From the NCBI GenBank assembly GCA_005776725.1, contig SXOO01000008.1, forward strand, positions 1 to 50,995: a stretch of 50,995 bases of DNA, written 5' to 3'. The translations under genes were made by a program, and so were the position numbers. Source of the DNA: Pseudomonadota bacterium (GTDB taxonomy: Bacteria > Myxococcota_A > UBA9042 > GCA-2863065). Shown here piece by piece: positions 9,289 through 18,321 of this stretch. The number at the start of each line of letters is the position of its first letter. Position 1 is the stretch's first letter. The notes under the pieces were generated by a model, which worked only from the letters and a program-made list of their open reading frames with translations, was not told the DNA's origin and did no database searches.

Positions 9289-10757
9289 CACAGCACCTCC
9301 TCGAGCGCGCCCACGAGCGCGAAGTCCCGGACATCGCTCCACGCGGTAAAGTCGGTGCTCAGCGAGACCTGCCCGAGTTCGTTGTTGCCGACCAGGGCCA
9401 GCACCTCGCCTGAGCCGCTGGGCACCACCAGCAGCATCTCGCTGACGCTCGGAGCGTCGACCGCCCGGGTTGCTGCCGTGCGTACGGTGATCTCCGTTAT
9501 CTGCCCTGGGTAGCCATAGCTCAGCGCGTAGACCCGCTCCGTGTCCCCAGAGAGCGCGATCGAGCGGAGCGTGTCGGTCCCGGTGAACGGCACGAGCTCC
9601 GACGTGGTCGCGTCCACGAGCGTGAGCTGCACCAGCCCACCCGCGTGGCTCACCACGAAGCGCGAACCTCCGGCTGCGGGCAGCACCTCGGCCACGGCGC
9701 CTGCGAGGTTGAACTCCGTGATGGCCTTGGACTTCTTCGCGGGCAGCTCGGCGAGCGCGAGGCGCGCGAACCGGTTGCTGCCATTCGCGTAGAGCACGAC
9801 CTCTGGCGCGCTGGTCAGCTCCGAGGAGTAAAGCGCGGCGCGCGCGGCGGGGAGGCCCAGCTGGTAATGCTTCGCCACGCCGGTGCTGGGATCCACGAGC
9901 GCGAGGGTCCACTCGCGGGGGACCGGCGCCAAGAGGGTCCGCGGTGCGTCCGCGATCGGCGGGACCACCAGAAAGTCGTCCGCGCCTGAGCCGTGCGTGG
10001 GCAGGAGGTTCAACGTGGGCCGCGGCGGTGCTCCCTCTCCCTCGAACGCGAGGTGGATCAGGTCTGCGGTGCCGGCGGCCTCGAAGAACACGTCGAAGAC
10101 GCCGTCGCTGGGCGAGTCGAAGCGCGCGAGGCGGGGAGTGACGCCGGCGGCTAGCGGGACCGAGCGCGCTGCCGCCGTGGGGAAGGCGTCGACGGGCACT
10201 ATCGCGATGTGCGACTCGCTCAGAAAGAAGACGAGGCGCCCGAACGGAGAGTCCGGCGACACCACCACGGAGGTGATCCGATTGCCCGCGTTGGGCAGCG
10301 CCCGTCGAGCCGGGTTGGTGGCGCTGGCCGGCGCGTACACGTCTACGAGCGCTACCTCGCTCGCGTTGGTGAGCCCCTGCGTGGAGCCCGACCGCGACAG
10401 GAGGACGTGGGTGCCGTCCTCCGCGGGCCACACGGTGTCGAACTCCGCGCCCAGCGCATACAGCGCGCTGCTGCCGTCGGCCCGCAGGATGCCGAGCCGC
10501 TCCCCCGACGTATCGAAGGCGACCACCGCGCCGGTCGAGAGCCGCACGGGTTGCTCGAGCGCCACGCCCAGCGCATGGACACGCGGCGTCCGCGTCTCCA
10601 CGTCCACCGCTATGAACCCGAGGCGGCCCGGGGCCGAGTAGACCAACGCGCCGTCCATAGCGACTGGCGCCGAGAGCCCTACTCCGTTGTTGAAGCGATC
10701 CGGCCGCTCCTCACACGCCGCGAGCAGCACACAGGCCGCCCAAGCTGACTTCTTCAC
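9288..10757 (-). CDS. Beta-propeller-like lipoprotein
   Basis: Lipoprotein of 489 residues, first gene of the three-gene operon. I chose the GTG at 10757 rather than the ATG at 10790 because AGGAG sits 6 nt before it and it gives a normal signal peptide, VKKSAWAACVLLAA-C15. The rest is repeated beta strands (GRLGFIAVDVETRTPRVHAL, VVVSPDSPFGRLVFFLSE, SIALSGDTERVYALSYG) of propeller type. No enzyme motif is visible. Its relationship to the downstream propeller lipoprotein is one of similar architecture; close homology could not be judged by eye. Confidence 0.7.
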   Translation of the reverse strand: MKKSAWAACVLLAACEERPDRFNNGVGLSAPVAMDGALVYSAPGRLGFIAVDVETRTPRVHALGVALEQPVRLSTGAVVAFDTSGERLGILRADGSSALYALGAEFDTVWPAEDGTHVLLSRSGSTQGLTNASEVALVDVYAPASATNPARRALPNAGNRITSVVVSPDSPFGRLVFFLSESHIAIVPVDAFPTAAARSVPLAAGVTPRLARFDSPSDGVFDVFFEAAGTADLIHLAFEGEGAPPRPTLNLLPTHGSGADDFLVVPPIADAPRTLLAPVPREWTLALVDPSTGVAKHYQLGLPAARAALYSSELTSAPEVVLYANGSNRFARLALAELPAKKSKAITEFNLAGAVAEVLPAAGGSRFVVSHAGGLVQLTLVDATTSELVPFTGTDTLRSIALSGDTERVYALSYGYPGQITEITVRTAATRAVDAPSVSEMLLVVPSGSGEVLALVGNNELGQVSLSTDFTAWSDVRDFALVGALEEVL

Positions 10758-11013
10758 GCGCGCTCCTGACGTTGGCTGCCTGGACGGCACCCACTAGACG
10801 GTTCTGATGGTCGGACGGCGATGGTCGCCGGGACCCTTTGCTCCATCACGAACGACCTGATTTCAAGTCTCGTGCCACGTGGCGCGCTCGGCTCCGGCTC
10901 GCCGTGGACGCGGTCCAGGGGGAGCGCGCGGCTCGGACCGTGTGGCGGTCTTGTCGCGTTCAGGCCTGCCGGTGTGGGGAAATTCACCACTCGCCGTCGG
11001 TCCGCCGCGATGG

Positions 11014-12936
11014 CTACTCCAGGTCGGCGGGCAAGGTGACGAAGCGCAGCGCCACCGAGGCCGAGTCGTCCTCGCCGTCGCCGTCGAGGTCGATGTCGTT
11101 CACCAGCAGCTCGTCGATGAGCGCCAGCACCGCGGCCTTGTCCAACGGAAGGACGTCCGGATCCAGGTTGGCGATCGTGTCGTAGAGCTGCTGCTTCGGA
11201 GAGGCCCCGGCGAAGATCCCGTTGATGCCCTTCACCGCCTTGGTGTCCGGGTCCAGGATCAGCACGCCCGCGACCTCGGCGTTGCGCAGGGTGATCGGGA
11301 TGAGCCCCACGCCCGAGAGCGCGACCGCGATCGTCATGTGATATCCAGGCCCACCGCCCTTGAAGGACGTCCCGTGGACGGAGCCGTTGGGCAGCCCGAA
11401 ATAGGGCTGGCACGTCGGGTCGAAGCTGAACTGCGACGCGTGATAGGTGCACTCGTCCGCGGTCCAGTCGCAGCTCGCGGCGGCCGAGGCTGCGGTGAGC
11501 TCCGTGTCCAGCACCGCGAACGGGAACGGGGTGCCGTCGAGCACCAACGCCGAGAGGTCGACCACGTAGTGCAGGTTGCCGATGTCCATCGCGTCGTTGA
11601 TCGGGCCGTTGATCACTGGCGCGAGCGCCGCCATGGCGTTGTCGATCCCTCCGGAGCAGCTGCCCTCCGGCGCGCAGGTGGTGGGGTCGTCGTCCACGTC
11701 CAGGCCCGAGCCCGGGAGGCCGTCCGTCGCGAAGGTCATCTGCACCACCCGGAACGCCGCCTTCGTCACGGGCACGGGGCAGCTCGCGCATCCGGCCTTG
11801 GTCCCGATACAGAGGCCCGCGACGCAGGTGTCGTTGATCGTGCAGCCGAATCCGTCGAAGCAGGGGGGCTTGCCCAGCGCGAACTCGGTGACGCAGCCGA
11901 CGCCCGGTTTACAGACGTCGTCGGTGCACGGCGAAGCGTCGTCGCAGACCGTCGCGTCGCCTCCCTGGCAGACGAGCGCGCCATTCGATTCGAAGCAGTC
12001 CTCACCCGTGGTGCACGGATCCCCGTCCTCGCATGGGCCCGTGAACTCGGTGTTGGTGCACGCGCCGCCAGCTCCGCAAACGTCCGCCGTGCACGGCTTC
12101 CCGTCGTCGCAGAGGTCCGCGGAGGGGTGCGTGCATCCGGACTTCGGGTCGCAGACGTCCGCGGTACACGGATCTCCGTCATCGCAGGGCAGGGTGGAGC
12201 CGACGCAGTCCGTGCCGTCGCAGGCGTCGTCAGTGGTGCACGCGTCGTCATCACTGCACGGGCCATCCTTCGCGGGCCAGACGCACCCGTCCGCCGGGTC
12301 GCAGGTGGGGGTGGTGCACGGGCCGTTCGGGAAACACGTGACCGGGTCGCCCCCGGTGCACTGCCCCAAGGCGCAGAGCTCGCCCACCGTGCAGGCGTCG
12401 CCATCTTCGCAGAGAGTCCCATCCGCCAGGTCGAGCAGAAGCGGCACACCGGCGGTCGCGTCGCACCTCTTGCAGGGCGCGACCGGGCTCGTCTGGCCGT
12501 GCTTCACGCAGGCGGTCCCTTCTCCGACGAGACAGAAGCCCTCCGCGAGCGCGTGCGCGCAGGCACCATCCGCGCACGAGTCAGCCGTGCACGCGAGCTC
12601 GTCATCGCAGTCCTTGGCCAGGCCGGAGCACTGGTGCTGGTCCGTGCACGTGTCTTCCACGGTGCAGCCGTCGCCGTCGTCACAGGGAGTACCCGGAGGG
12701 CAGGGATCGGGGACGTCTGGCGGTGGTGCCACGTCGGTGTCGTCCGCGTCGCCTTCGACCGGCAAGTCGGGGCTCTCAGCCGCGTCCGCGTCATCGAGTC
12801 CGGCACGCCCGTCCTCGACGTCGTTCGAGGCGATGTCTCCGGCACCGGAGCCGACATCGTTCGGGGCCGAGACGGCCGATTCGCCGCTGCACGCGACGGC
12901 GCCGGAGAGGAGCGAGAAGAACACCAAGCAGCGCAC
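11014..12936 (-). CDS. Cys-rich repeat lipoprotein with C-terminal Ca-binding-like motif
   Basis: Lipoprotein of 640 residues. The GTG at 12936 is chosen because GGAGG lies just upstream and it gives VRCLVFFSLLSGAVA-C16. An acidic linker (residues about 20-75) leads into about nine Cys-rich units of roughly 35-40 residues with the pattern C.DGD.CT.D.C (CDDGDPCTADVCDPKSGC, CDDGKPCTADVC and others), spanning nt about 11.8-12.7 kb. A distinct C-terminal domain of about 220 residues follows, ending with DIDLDGDGEDD, an EF-hand/dockerin-like calcium loop. No known enzyme family is recognised; a surface adhesin or structural role is likely but unproven. It is transcribed divergently from the next gene. 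Confidence 0.7.
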   Translation of the reverse strand: MRCLVFFSLLSGAVACSGESAVSAPNDVGSGAGDIASNDVEDGRAGLDDADAAESPDLPVEGDADDTDVAPPPDVPDPCPPGTPCDDGDGCTVEDTCTDQHQCSGLAKDCDDELACTADSCADGACAHALAEGFCLVGEGTACVKHGQTSPVAPCKRCDATAGVPLLLDLADGTLCEDGDACTVGELCALGQCTGGDPVTCFPNGPCTTPTCDPADGCVWPAKDGPCSDDDACTTDDACDGTDCVGSTLPCDDGDPCTADVCDPKSGCTHPSADLCDDGKPCTADVCGAGGACTNTEFTGPCEDGDPCTTGEDCFESNGALVCQGGDATVCDDASPCTDDVCKPGVGCVTEFALGKPPCFDGFGCTINDTCVAGLCIGTKAGCASCPVPVTKAAFRVVQMTFATDGLPGSGLDVDDDPTTCAPEGSCSGGIDNAMAALAPVINGPINDAMDIGNLHYVVDLSALVLDGTPFPFAVLDTELTAASAAASCDWTADECTYHASQFSFDPTCQPYFGLPNGSVHGTSFKGGGPGYHMTIAVALSGVGLIPITLRNAEVAGVLILDPDTKAVKGINGIFAGASPKQQLYDTIANLDPDVLPLDKAAVLALIDELLVNDIDLDGDGEDDSASVALRFVTLPADLE

Positions 12937-13058
12937 GGAAACCTCCAGGGGCGGGGTCTGAACACGCGATTCTGTGGGAAAACCTTGGCAAAAGCCACGT
13001 CGGTCATGGGAAGCTTGGAAACCCGCCACAGCGGCGGCTTCGGCGCGAGGTCTTGCCA

Positions 13059-16000
13059 GTGTCCAGGTCACCCTTCGTAAGGCTCATCCCGCTCCTCCTG
13101 CTCGGCGCCTGCCTCGGGCCCTCGGACCCGTCGGTGGTTCAGGCCACCGTCGACGTCAAGACCGACGCCGGCTCCGGCACGGTGCCGGGTGAGGTCGAAG
13201 GCCGACCTGACATTCAGGACGAAGAGACGCCGGGCCCCGGTGGGGGCTTCTGTGACTCCGAGCCGCCCGCATGCGGGGGCGCGGGGGGCTTCAACTGTCC
13301 GTGCACTGGCAACGCCGATTGCCTCTCCGGTATCTGTGTGCAGACGGCCGAGGGCAAGGTCTGCTCCGAGGAGTGCATCGAGTGTTGTCCGCTGGGCTTT
13401 TCGTGCGAGATCCTGGCGGGGAGCTGCCCGGACTGCCGGCTCGCCTGCATCCCTACCGCGCTCAACCTCTGCCGCCCTTGCCACACCAACGCCGAGTGCG
13501 AGAACCCGTTCGCGCCTTCCGGCGAGCGCTGCCTGTCGTTCGGGCCGCTTGGCGACTTCTGCGGGATCAAGTGCTCGGACACAGAGCCGTGCCCGGGCGG
13601 CTATGAGTGCAAGGACGCCACAACCGTCGACGGTAGCGGCAGCCAACAGTGTGTGCCCAGCTCCGGTGCCTGTGAGTGCTCCGCGTTCGCGTCCGAGCAG
13701 GGAGCAGAGACGCGTTGCCTCACCGTGAACGAGCTCGGGGAGTGCCCCGGCTCGCGGGTTTGTACGGCGGGTGGCCTCTCCGCGTGCTCCGGACCCACGC
13801 CTACCGCAGAGGAGTGCGACGGAAAAGACAACGACTGCGACGGCCTTGACGACGAGGGCACCTGTCCCGCAGACGAGACCTGCGCCTGCAACGATCAGGG
13901 CTGCGCTTGCGGCTGCCCCCCCGGGCTCATCCCGTGCGGCGGCGGCTGCGTCGACGGCCTCACGAGCGTCCTGCACTGCGGGGGGTGCAACAAACCCTGT
14001 AATGGAGACAACGCCACCGCCTATGTCTGCGAGAGCGGGACGTGCAAGGTAGCGAAGTGCGCTGCGGGCTTCGAAGACGTCAACGGGGACGGGCCGGACG
14101 GGTGCGAATGCACCATCGAGGCCGAGGTCTGCGACGGCGAAGACAACGACTGCGACGGCGAAGTCGACGAGGGGTCGGAGATCTGTGTCGGCAGCGGCGG
14201 GTGCACGGGGATCTGCGCCGAGGGCAAGTGCGCGTGCGACACCGGGTGTGCGTCGTGCGGGGTCTGCGTCCCGGAGGCGAGCTTCGGGTCCGATCCGGAG
14301 AACTGCGGCTACTGCGGCAACGCCTGTGACCTGCTCGGCACCGCGATCGCCACCTGCGAGCAGGGCACCTGCTGCGCGGCGGTCTGCAAGTCGGGCTTCA
14401 AGGACTGCAACAAGGACTGCACGGATGGCTGTGAGTGGGAGATCAAGGCCGAGTCGTGCGACGGGATCGACAACGACTGCAACGGCTTCACCGACGAGGA
14501 GCCGCTCGGCGATTGTGGCGGCAACAAGGTTTGTGACGCGGGTAAGTGCATCTGCGATCCCACACAGCCCAACCTCGCGCTCTGCGGCGGCACCGCCTGC
14601 ATCGACTTGTCCGAGGACGTGAAGCACTGCGGCGTGTGTGGCAACGACTGCGACGCCTTGGGGCTCGCCAACGCGGCCGTCACTGCCTGCAAAGCGAAGG
14701 AGTGCGCGGTCGCGGTCTGCAAGGCGCCCTATGTGGACGTGGACGGCCTCGCGTTCAACGGCTGCGAGTGCGAGAAGACGTCCGTCGCGGAGACATGCAA
14801 CGGCAAGGACGACAACTGCGACGGAAACACCGACGAGCTGCCCCTCGCCGGATGCTCCGGGGCCAAGATCTGCGCCAACGCGCAGTGCATCTGCGACCCC
14901 TCGATCCAGAACCTCGCGCAGTGCGCGGGGGACGACTGCGTCGACGTCACCAGCGACCCCGACCACTGCGGCTTCTGCGGCAACGACTGCGACGGGAACG
15001 GCTGGTCCCACGTGCTCGTTACCGGCTGCGCGGGTAAGCAGTGCACGGTCTCGCTCTGCGAGCCAGGGTACGTGGATGTGGACGGGCTGTCCTTCAACGG
15101 CTGCGAGTGTCAGAAGACGGCCACCGCGGAGACCTGCGACAACGTCGACAACGACTGCGATGGCGTGGTGGACTCGTTCACCGAGGTCTGCTCCACGATG
15201 TGTGGCAGCGGCACGCGCAGCTGCGCTGCCGGGGTCTTCAGCGAGTGCACGGCGACCAAGCCGCTCAGCTGCACCGACTACACCACGTGCGCACCGGTAG
15301 ATACCTGCGTGGCCTCGTGTCCGCCGCCGCCGCAGGAGACCTGTAACGGCTTCGACGATAACTGCAACGACAAGGTGGACGAGGGCTTCCAGTGCAGCCC
15401 CGGAGACAAGGGCACGCAGGGCTGCGGGAACTGCGGTACCCAGACCACGGTGTGCAACGCCCAGTGCCAGTTCGAGGCCTCAGGTCCGTGTGCGCCGGGT
15501 GGGATCTGCACTCCGGGCCAGACCGAGGTGCTCCCCTGCGGTCTGTGCGGCACCCAGACGCGCACCTGCACGGCGCAGTGCGGCTGGAGCCAGCCCACGG
15601 CGTGTTCGGGCGAGGGCGTATGTGCCCCGTCATCGTCGCAGACGACCTCGTGCGGGAAGTGCGGCAAGCAGGTCCAGATCTGCAACGACCAGTGCCAGTG
15701 GGGCCAGCCGCAGGGCTGCACGAACGAAGGGGTGTGCGCCGCGGGCGAAACGTCGAACACCAGCTGCGGGTTGTGCGGCACGCAGACGCGCTCCTGCACG
15801 GGGCAGTGTACCTGGGGGGCGTTCGGCGCGTGCGGCACCGAGGGGCAATGCACTCCCGGTCAAATCGAGACGATGCCGTGCGGGAAGTGCGGCTCGGCTA
15901 CCCGGGTGTGCTCCGCTCAGTGTAACTGGGGGGCCTGGTCCGGCTGCGGCGGCGAGGGCGAATGCGCGAAGGGCTCGAAAGAGCAGGCCTCGTGTGGGAA

Positions 16001-16934
16001 CTGCGGGGTCAAGGAGCGCACCTGCTCCGATACGTGCTCCTGGCTCGCCTACGGCGCGTGCGGATCTCAAGGTGAGTGCGTCGTAGGCACCTCGCAGAAC
16101 CAGGCATGCGGGAGCTGCGGTACGCAGAGTCGGACGTGCTCCACCGCGTGCAACTGGGGGGCCTGGCAGTCGTGCACGGCCCAGGGGGTGTGCTCGCCTG
16201 GCTCCACGTCCAGCGAGGCCTGTGGCAACTGCGGCTCGCGCTCGCGGACGTGCAGCAACTCGTGCAGCTGGGGCGCCTACGGGACCTGCAATGGCTCGGG
16301 CGTGTGCGCGGCCGGGACCACGGAGAGCGCCGACTGCGGCAACTGTGGGACCAAGTCGAGGACCTGCTCCGGAAGCTGTGCCTGGGGAGTCTATGGATCG
16401 TGCAATGGGCAGGGGGCTTGTGCACCCAACGCCACCAGCGCTTGCCCCACGGCGTGTGGCAATCGCACGTGCACGGGGTCGTGCGCTTGGGGGAGCTGTA
16501 ACTTCACGAAGGACTCACACGAGCCCAACGAGACCTATGCCACCGCGAAGTGGGTCGGCGGGACCAGCTACGGTGAGGGCGCCTCGATACCCAACGTGAG
16601 TGGCTGGCTGCACCAGGAGGAGCCGGCGCTCGCCAGCCCGGGTGAGATCGATCGCTACTACTACATGCTCAACGAGACCGACACGTTCGACACGAACCTG
16701 GCCGCCAGCGTGACGATCTCTGGGCTCACCGGGTGGCACGAGGTCTGTATCTACTTCGACGACGACTGCAACAACAGCATCGAGAAGACTGTCTGCTCCA
16801 ATGGGTACGGGACGATCGGCGTGAGCACCGGAGACGTTGACGACGTGGGCAGCGACGACTCAGGGTGCGTCGATGTGGAGCTCTACGGCGACTGGAGCTG
16901 TGCGACCTACACGATCCAGATGAGCTGGGACTGA
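13059..16934 (+). CDS. Large Cys-rich lipoprotein: MopE-type motifs, CGxCG repeats, PPC-like C-terminus
   Basis: Lipoprotein of 1291 residues (GTG at 13059, GAGG upstream; VSRSPFVRLIPLLLLGA-C18). After an N-terminal Cys-rich part come six copies of the MopE-type putative metal-binding motif, for example ECDGKDNDCDGLDDEG, VCDGEDNDCDGEVDEG and TCNGFDDNCNDKVDEG, at nt about 13.81, 14.13, 14.45, 14.79, 15.13 and 15.34 kb. Four units carrying HCG.CGN.C and DGCEC alternate with the first copies. Nine CG.CGTQTRTC repeats follow. The last 140 residues (EPNETYATAKWV, PGEIDRYYYML) resemble a bacterial pre-peptidase C-terminal domain. MopE motifs are known from a methanotroph copper-binding surface protein; metal binding here is an inference. 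Confidence 0.8.
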   Translation: MSRSPFVRLIPLLLLGACLGPSDPSVVQATVDVKTDAGSGTVPGEVEGRPDIQDEETPGPGGGFCDSEPPACGGAGGFNCPCTGNADCLSGICVQTAEGKVCSEECIECCPLGFSCEILAGSCPDCRLACIPTALNLCRPCHTNAECENPFAPSGERCLSFGPLGDFCGIKCSDTEPCPGGYECKDATTVDGSGSQQCVPSSGACECSAFASEQGAETRCLTVNELGECPGSRVCTAGGLSACSGPTPTAEECDGKDNDCDGLDDEGTCPADETCACNDQGCACGCPPGLIPCGGGCVDGLTSVLHCGGCNKPCNGDNATAYVCESGTCKVAKCAAGFEDVNGDGPDGCECTIEAEVCDGEDNDCDGEVDEGSEICVGSGGCTGICAEGKCACDTGCASCGVCVPEASFGSDPENCGYCGNACDLLGTAIATCEQGTCCAAVCKSGFKDCNKDCTDGCEWEIKAESCDGIDNDCNGFTDEEPLGDCGGNKVCDAGKCICDPTQPNLALCGGTACIDLSEDVKHCGVCGNDCDALGLANAAVTACKAKECAVAVCKAPYVDVDGLAFNGCECEKTSVAETCNGKDDNCDGNTDELPLAGCSGAKICANAQCICDPSIQNLAQCAGDDCVDVTSDPDHCGFCGNDCDGNGWSHVLVTGCAGKQCTVSLCEPGYVDVDGLSFNGCECQKTATAETCDNVDNDCDGVVDSFTEVCSTMCGSGTRSCAAGVFSECTATKPLSCTDYTTCAPVDTCVASCPPPPQETCNGFDDNCNDKVDEGFQCSPGDKGTQGCGNCGTQTTVCNAQCQFEASGPCAPGGICTPGQTEVLPCGLCGTQTRTCTAQCGWSQPTACSGEGVCAPSSSQTTSCGKCGKQVQICNDQCQWGQPQGCTNEGVCAAGETSNTSCGLCGTQTRSCTGQCTWGAFGACGTEGQCTPGQIETMPCGKCGSATRVCSAQCNWGAWSGCGGEGECAKGSKEQASCGNCGVKERTCSDTCSWLAYGACGSQGECVVGTSQNQACGSCGTQSRTCSTACNWGAWQSCTAQGVCSPGSTSSEACGNCGSRSRTCSNSCSWGAYGTCNGSGVCAAGTTESADCGNCGTKSRTCSGSCAWGVYGSCNGQGACAPNATSACPTACGNRTCTGSCAWGSCNFTKDSHEPNETYATAKWVGGTSYGEGASIPNVSGWLHQEEPALASPGEIDRYYYMLNETDTFDTNLAASVTISGLTGWHEVCIYFDDDCNNSIEKTVCSNGYGTIGVSTGDVDDVGSDDSGCVDVELYGDWSCATYTIQMSWD
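15423..16440 (+). repeat. Nine tandem 38-residue Cys-rich repeats
   Basis: Units start near 15423, 15537, 15650, 15766, 15879, 15992, 16108, 16220 and 16333, spaced 112-116 bp. Each encodes CG.CG....RTC....C.WG....C.G.G.C..G, with about nine Cys per unit. A shortened tenth unit (ACGNRTCTGSCAWGSC) closes the array. Confidence 0.85.
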
Positions 16935-16943
16935 CCTGCCGAC

Positions 16944-16972
16944 TAGGTACGGCGGGCGGCGCGAGTTATTCT
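16944..16972 (+). promoter_or_regulatory. Candidate leaderless promoter of the MgtC/DUF4010 gene
   Basis: TATTCT (16967-16972) lies 8 nt before the GTG start, with a weak -35 TAGGTA (16944-16949, three of six) 17 bp upstream. No Shine-Dalgarno is present. Confidence 0.35.
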
Positions 16973-16980
16973 CGCCCCAT

Positions 16981-18300
16981 GTGCCGACGGAGCAGCAGAA
17001 CGTGACCGGTCTGGAGGCCTACGAGCCCTTCGTGTCGCTCGGCACTGCGCTCGCTTGCGGCCTCCTGATCGGCCTCGAGCGCGAACGGAGCCAGACGCCC
17101 GACAGCGGCTCCTTCGTGGGCGGGATACGGACGCACCCGCTGGTGGCCCTCCTCGGTGCGCTCTCGGTGTCGCTCAGCCCCTCGCTCGTCCCCTGGTTCC
17201 CCGTCGCGGCTTTCCTCGGGGTGCTCGCGCTGGTGGCGATCGCCTACCACGACGATGTCCAGAGGGGGCGCGACCGCGGACTGACCGGTGAGGTCTCGTT
17301 CCTCGTCACCTTCATCCTGGGCGTTGTCGCGGCCAGCCCCGACCTCTACACCCCGCTCCAGAATCGGGTCGTGGTGGTGGGCGCGATCGCGGTCATCGTG
17401 ACCTTCCTGCTCTCTGCGAAGCCGTGGCTGCGCGTGCTCGTGTCCCAGGTGTCAGCCGACGATCTCTACGCGACCATCAAGTTCCTGATCGTGCTCGTGG
17501 TGGCCCTTCCGCTGCTCCCGAACGAGGACATGGGGCCGCTGAGCGTGCTGAACCCGTTCAAGATCGGGCTCATGATCGTGCTGATCGCGGGTATCGGCTT
17601 CGTCGGCTACGTCGCGTCACGGATCATGGGACCCGGGCGGGGGCTCTTCGTCACCGCGATGGTGGGCGGTCTCGTCTCGTCCACGGCGGTGACCTTGTCG
17701 TTCGCGGCGCGCTCCAAGGCGGAGCCACGCCTCGCGCCCACCGCCGCGGTGGCCATCATCATCGCCTGCACCATCATGTTCCTTCGCATCCTGGTCGCCG
17801 TGTTCGTCGTGAGCCCGGCGCTCGGGCGTGCGCTCGCGGTCCCCGTCGCGGCGATGGCCGTGGCTGGCCTCCTGGCGGGCGCCCTCTCGTATCGCCACGG
17901 AAAGGCCGGCGGCCCGCAAGCACCGGTCCCCGTCGACAATCCCTTCGAGCTCTCCACGGCGTTTCGGTTCGGGCTCGTGTTCGCGCTCGTGCTGCTCGCC
18001 TCCAAGGCCGCCCAGGTCTACGCCGGCGCGTCCGGTATGTACGCGGCCGCCGCTCTGGCCGGGACCACTGACGTCGACGCGATCGTGCTCTCCACGGCCA
18101 GCCTCGCCAACGACGGCTTGGACCTCACCGTGGCTACGACGATCATCCTGATCGGCGCCACGTCCAACACCCTCGTCAAGACGGGCATGGCGGCCGTTCT
18201 CGGGGGCGCCGTGCTCGGGAAGCGGGTTGCCGCGGCCAGCGTGGGGATGCTGCTGGCTGGCGCCGCAGCCGTGGTGGGGATGGGGATCTTCAGCGCCTGA
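16981..18300 (+). CDS. MgtC/SapB family and DUF4010 membrane protein
   Basis: Polytopic inner-membrane protein of 439 residues with about eleven hydrophobic segments. The N-terminal part carries the MgtC/SapB signature LACGLLIGLERER and GGIRTHPLVALLGAL; the remainder matches the DUF4010 type (DDLYATIKFLIVLVVALPLLP, GPGRGLFVTAMVGGLVSSTAVTLSF, and GTTDVDAIVLSTA). MgtC proteins are linked to growth at low magnesium; the transported species for the fused DUF4010 type is not established. Start is GTG 16981; an ATG two bases upstream is out of frame. It runs convergent to the ATP-grasp gene with only 21 bp between stops. Confidence 0.85.
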   Translation: MPTEQQNVTGLEAYEPFVSLGTALACGLLIGLERERSQTPDSGSFVGGIRTHPLVALLGALSVSLSPSLVPWFPVAAFLGVLALVAIAYHDDVQRGRDRGLTGEVSFLVTFILGVVAASPDLYTPLQNRVVVVGAIAVIVTFLLSAKPWLRVLVSQVSADDLYATIKFLIVLVVALPLLPNEDMGPLSVLNPFKIGLMIVLIAGIGFVGYVASRIMGPGRGLFVTAMVGGLVSSTAVTLSFAARSKAEPRLAPTAAVAIIIACTIMFLRILVAVFVVSPALGRALAVPVAAMAVAGLLAGALSYRHGKAGGPQAPVPVDNPFELSTAFRFGLVFALVLLASKAAQVYAGASGMYAAAALAGTTDVDAIVLSTASLANDGLDLTVATTIILIGATSNTLVKTGMAAVLGGAVLGKRVAAASVGMLLAGAAAVVGMGIFSA

Positions 18301-18301
18301 G

Positions 18302-18321
18302 GCGGCCGTGCCGTGGGCCGC
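18302..18321. terminator. Possible bidirectional hairpin between convergent genes
   Basis: GCGGCC (18302-18307) and GGCCGC (18316-18321) form a perfect 6-bp stem around an 8-nt loop, exactly filling the gap between two convergent stop codons. There is no T tract, so intrinsic termination is uncertain. Confidence 0.35.

Noticed and set aside
10879..13080. Plus-strand frame of 733 codons opposite the Cys-rich lipoprotein gene
   Set aside because: Composition is Arg/Val/Ala/Gly-rich without domains or a ribosome site; it is the antisense shadow of a repetitive GC-rich gene on the minus strand.
13068..15011. Minus-strand frame of 647 codons opposite the MopE-type lipoprotein gene
   Set aside because: Val/Ala/Arg-rich shadow created by the Cys/Asp codon bias of the real gene.
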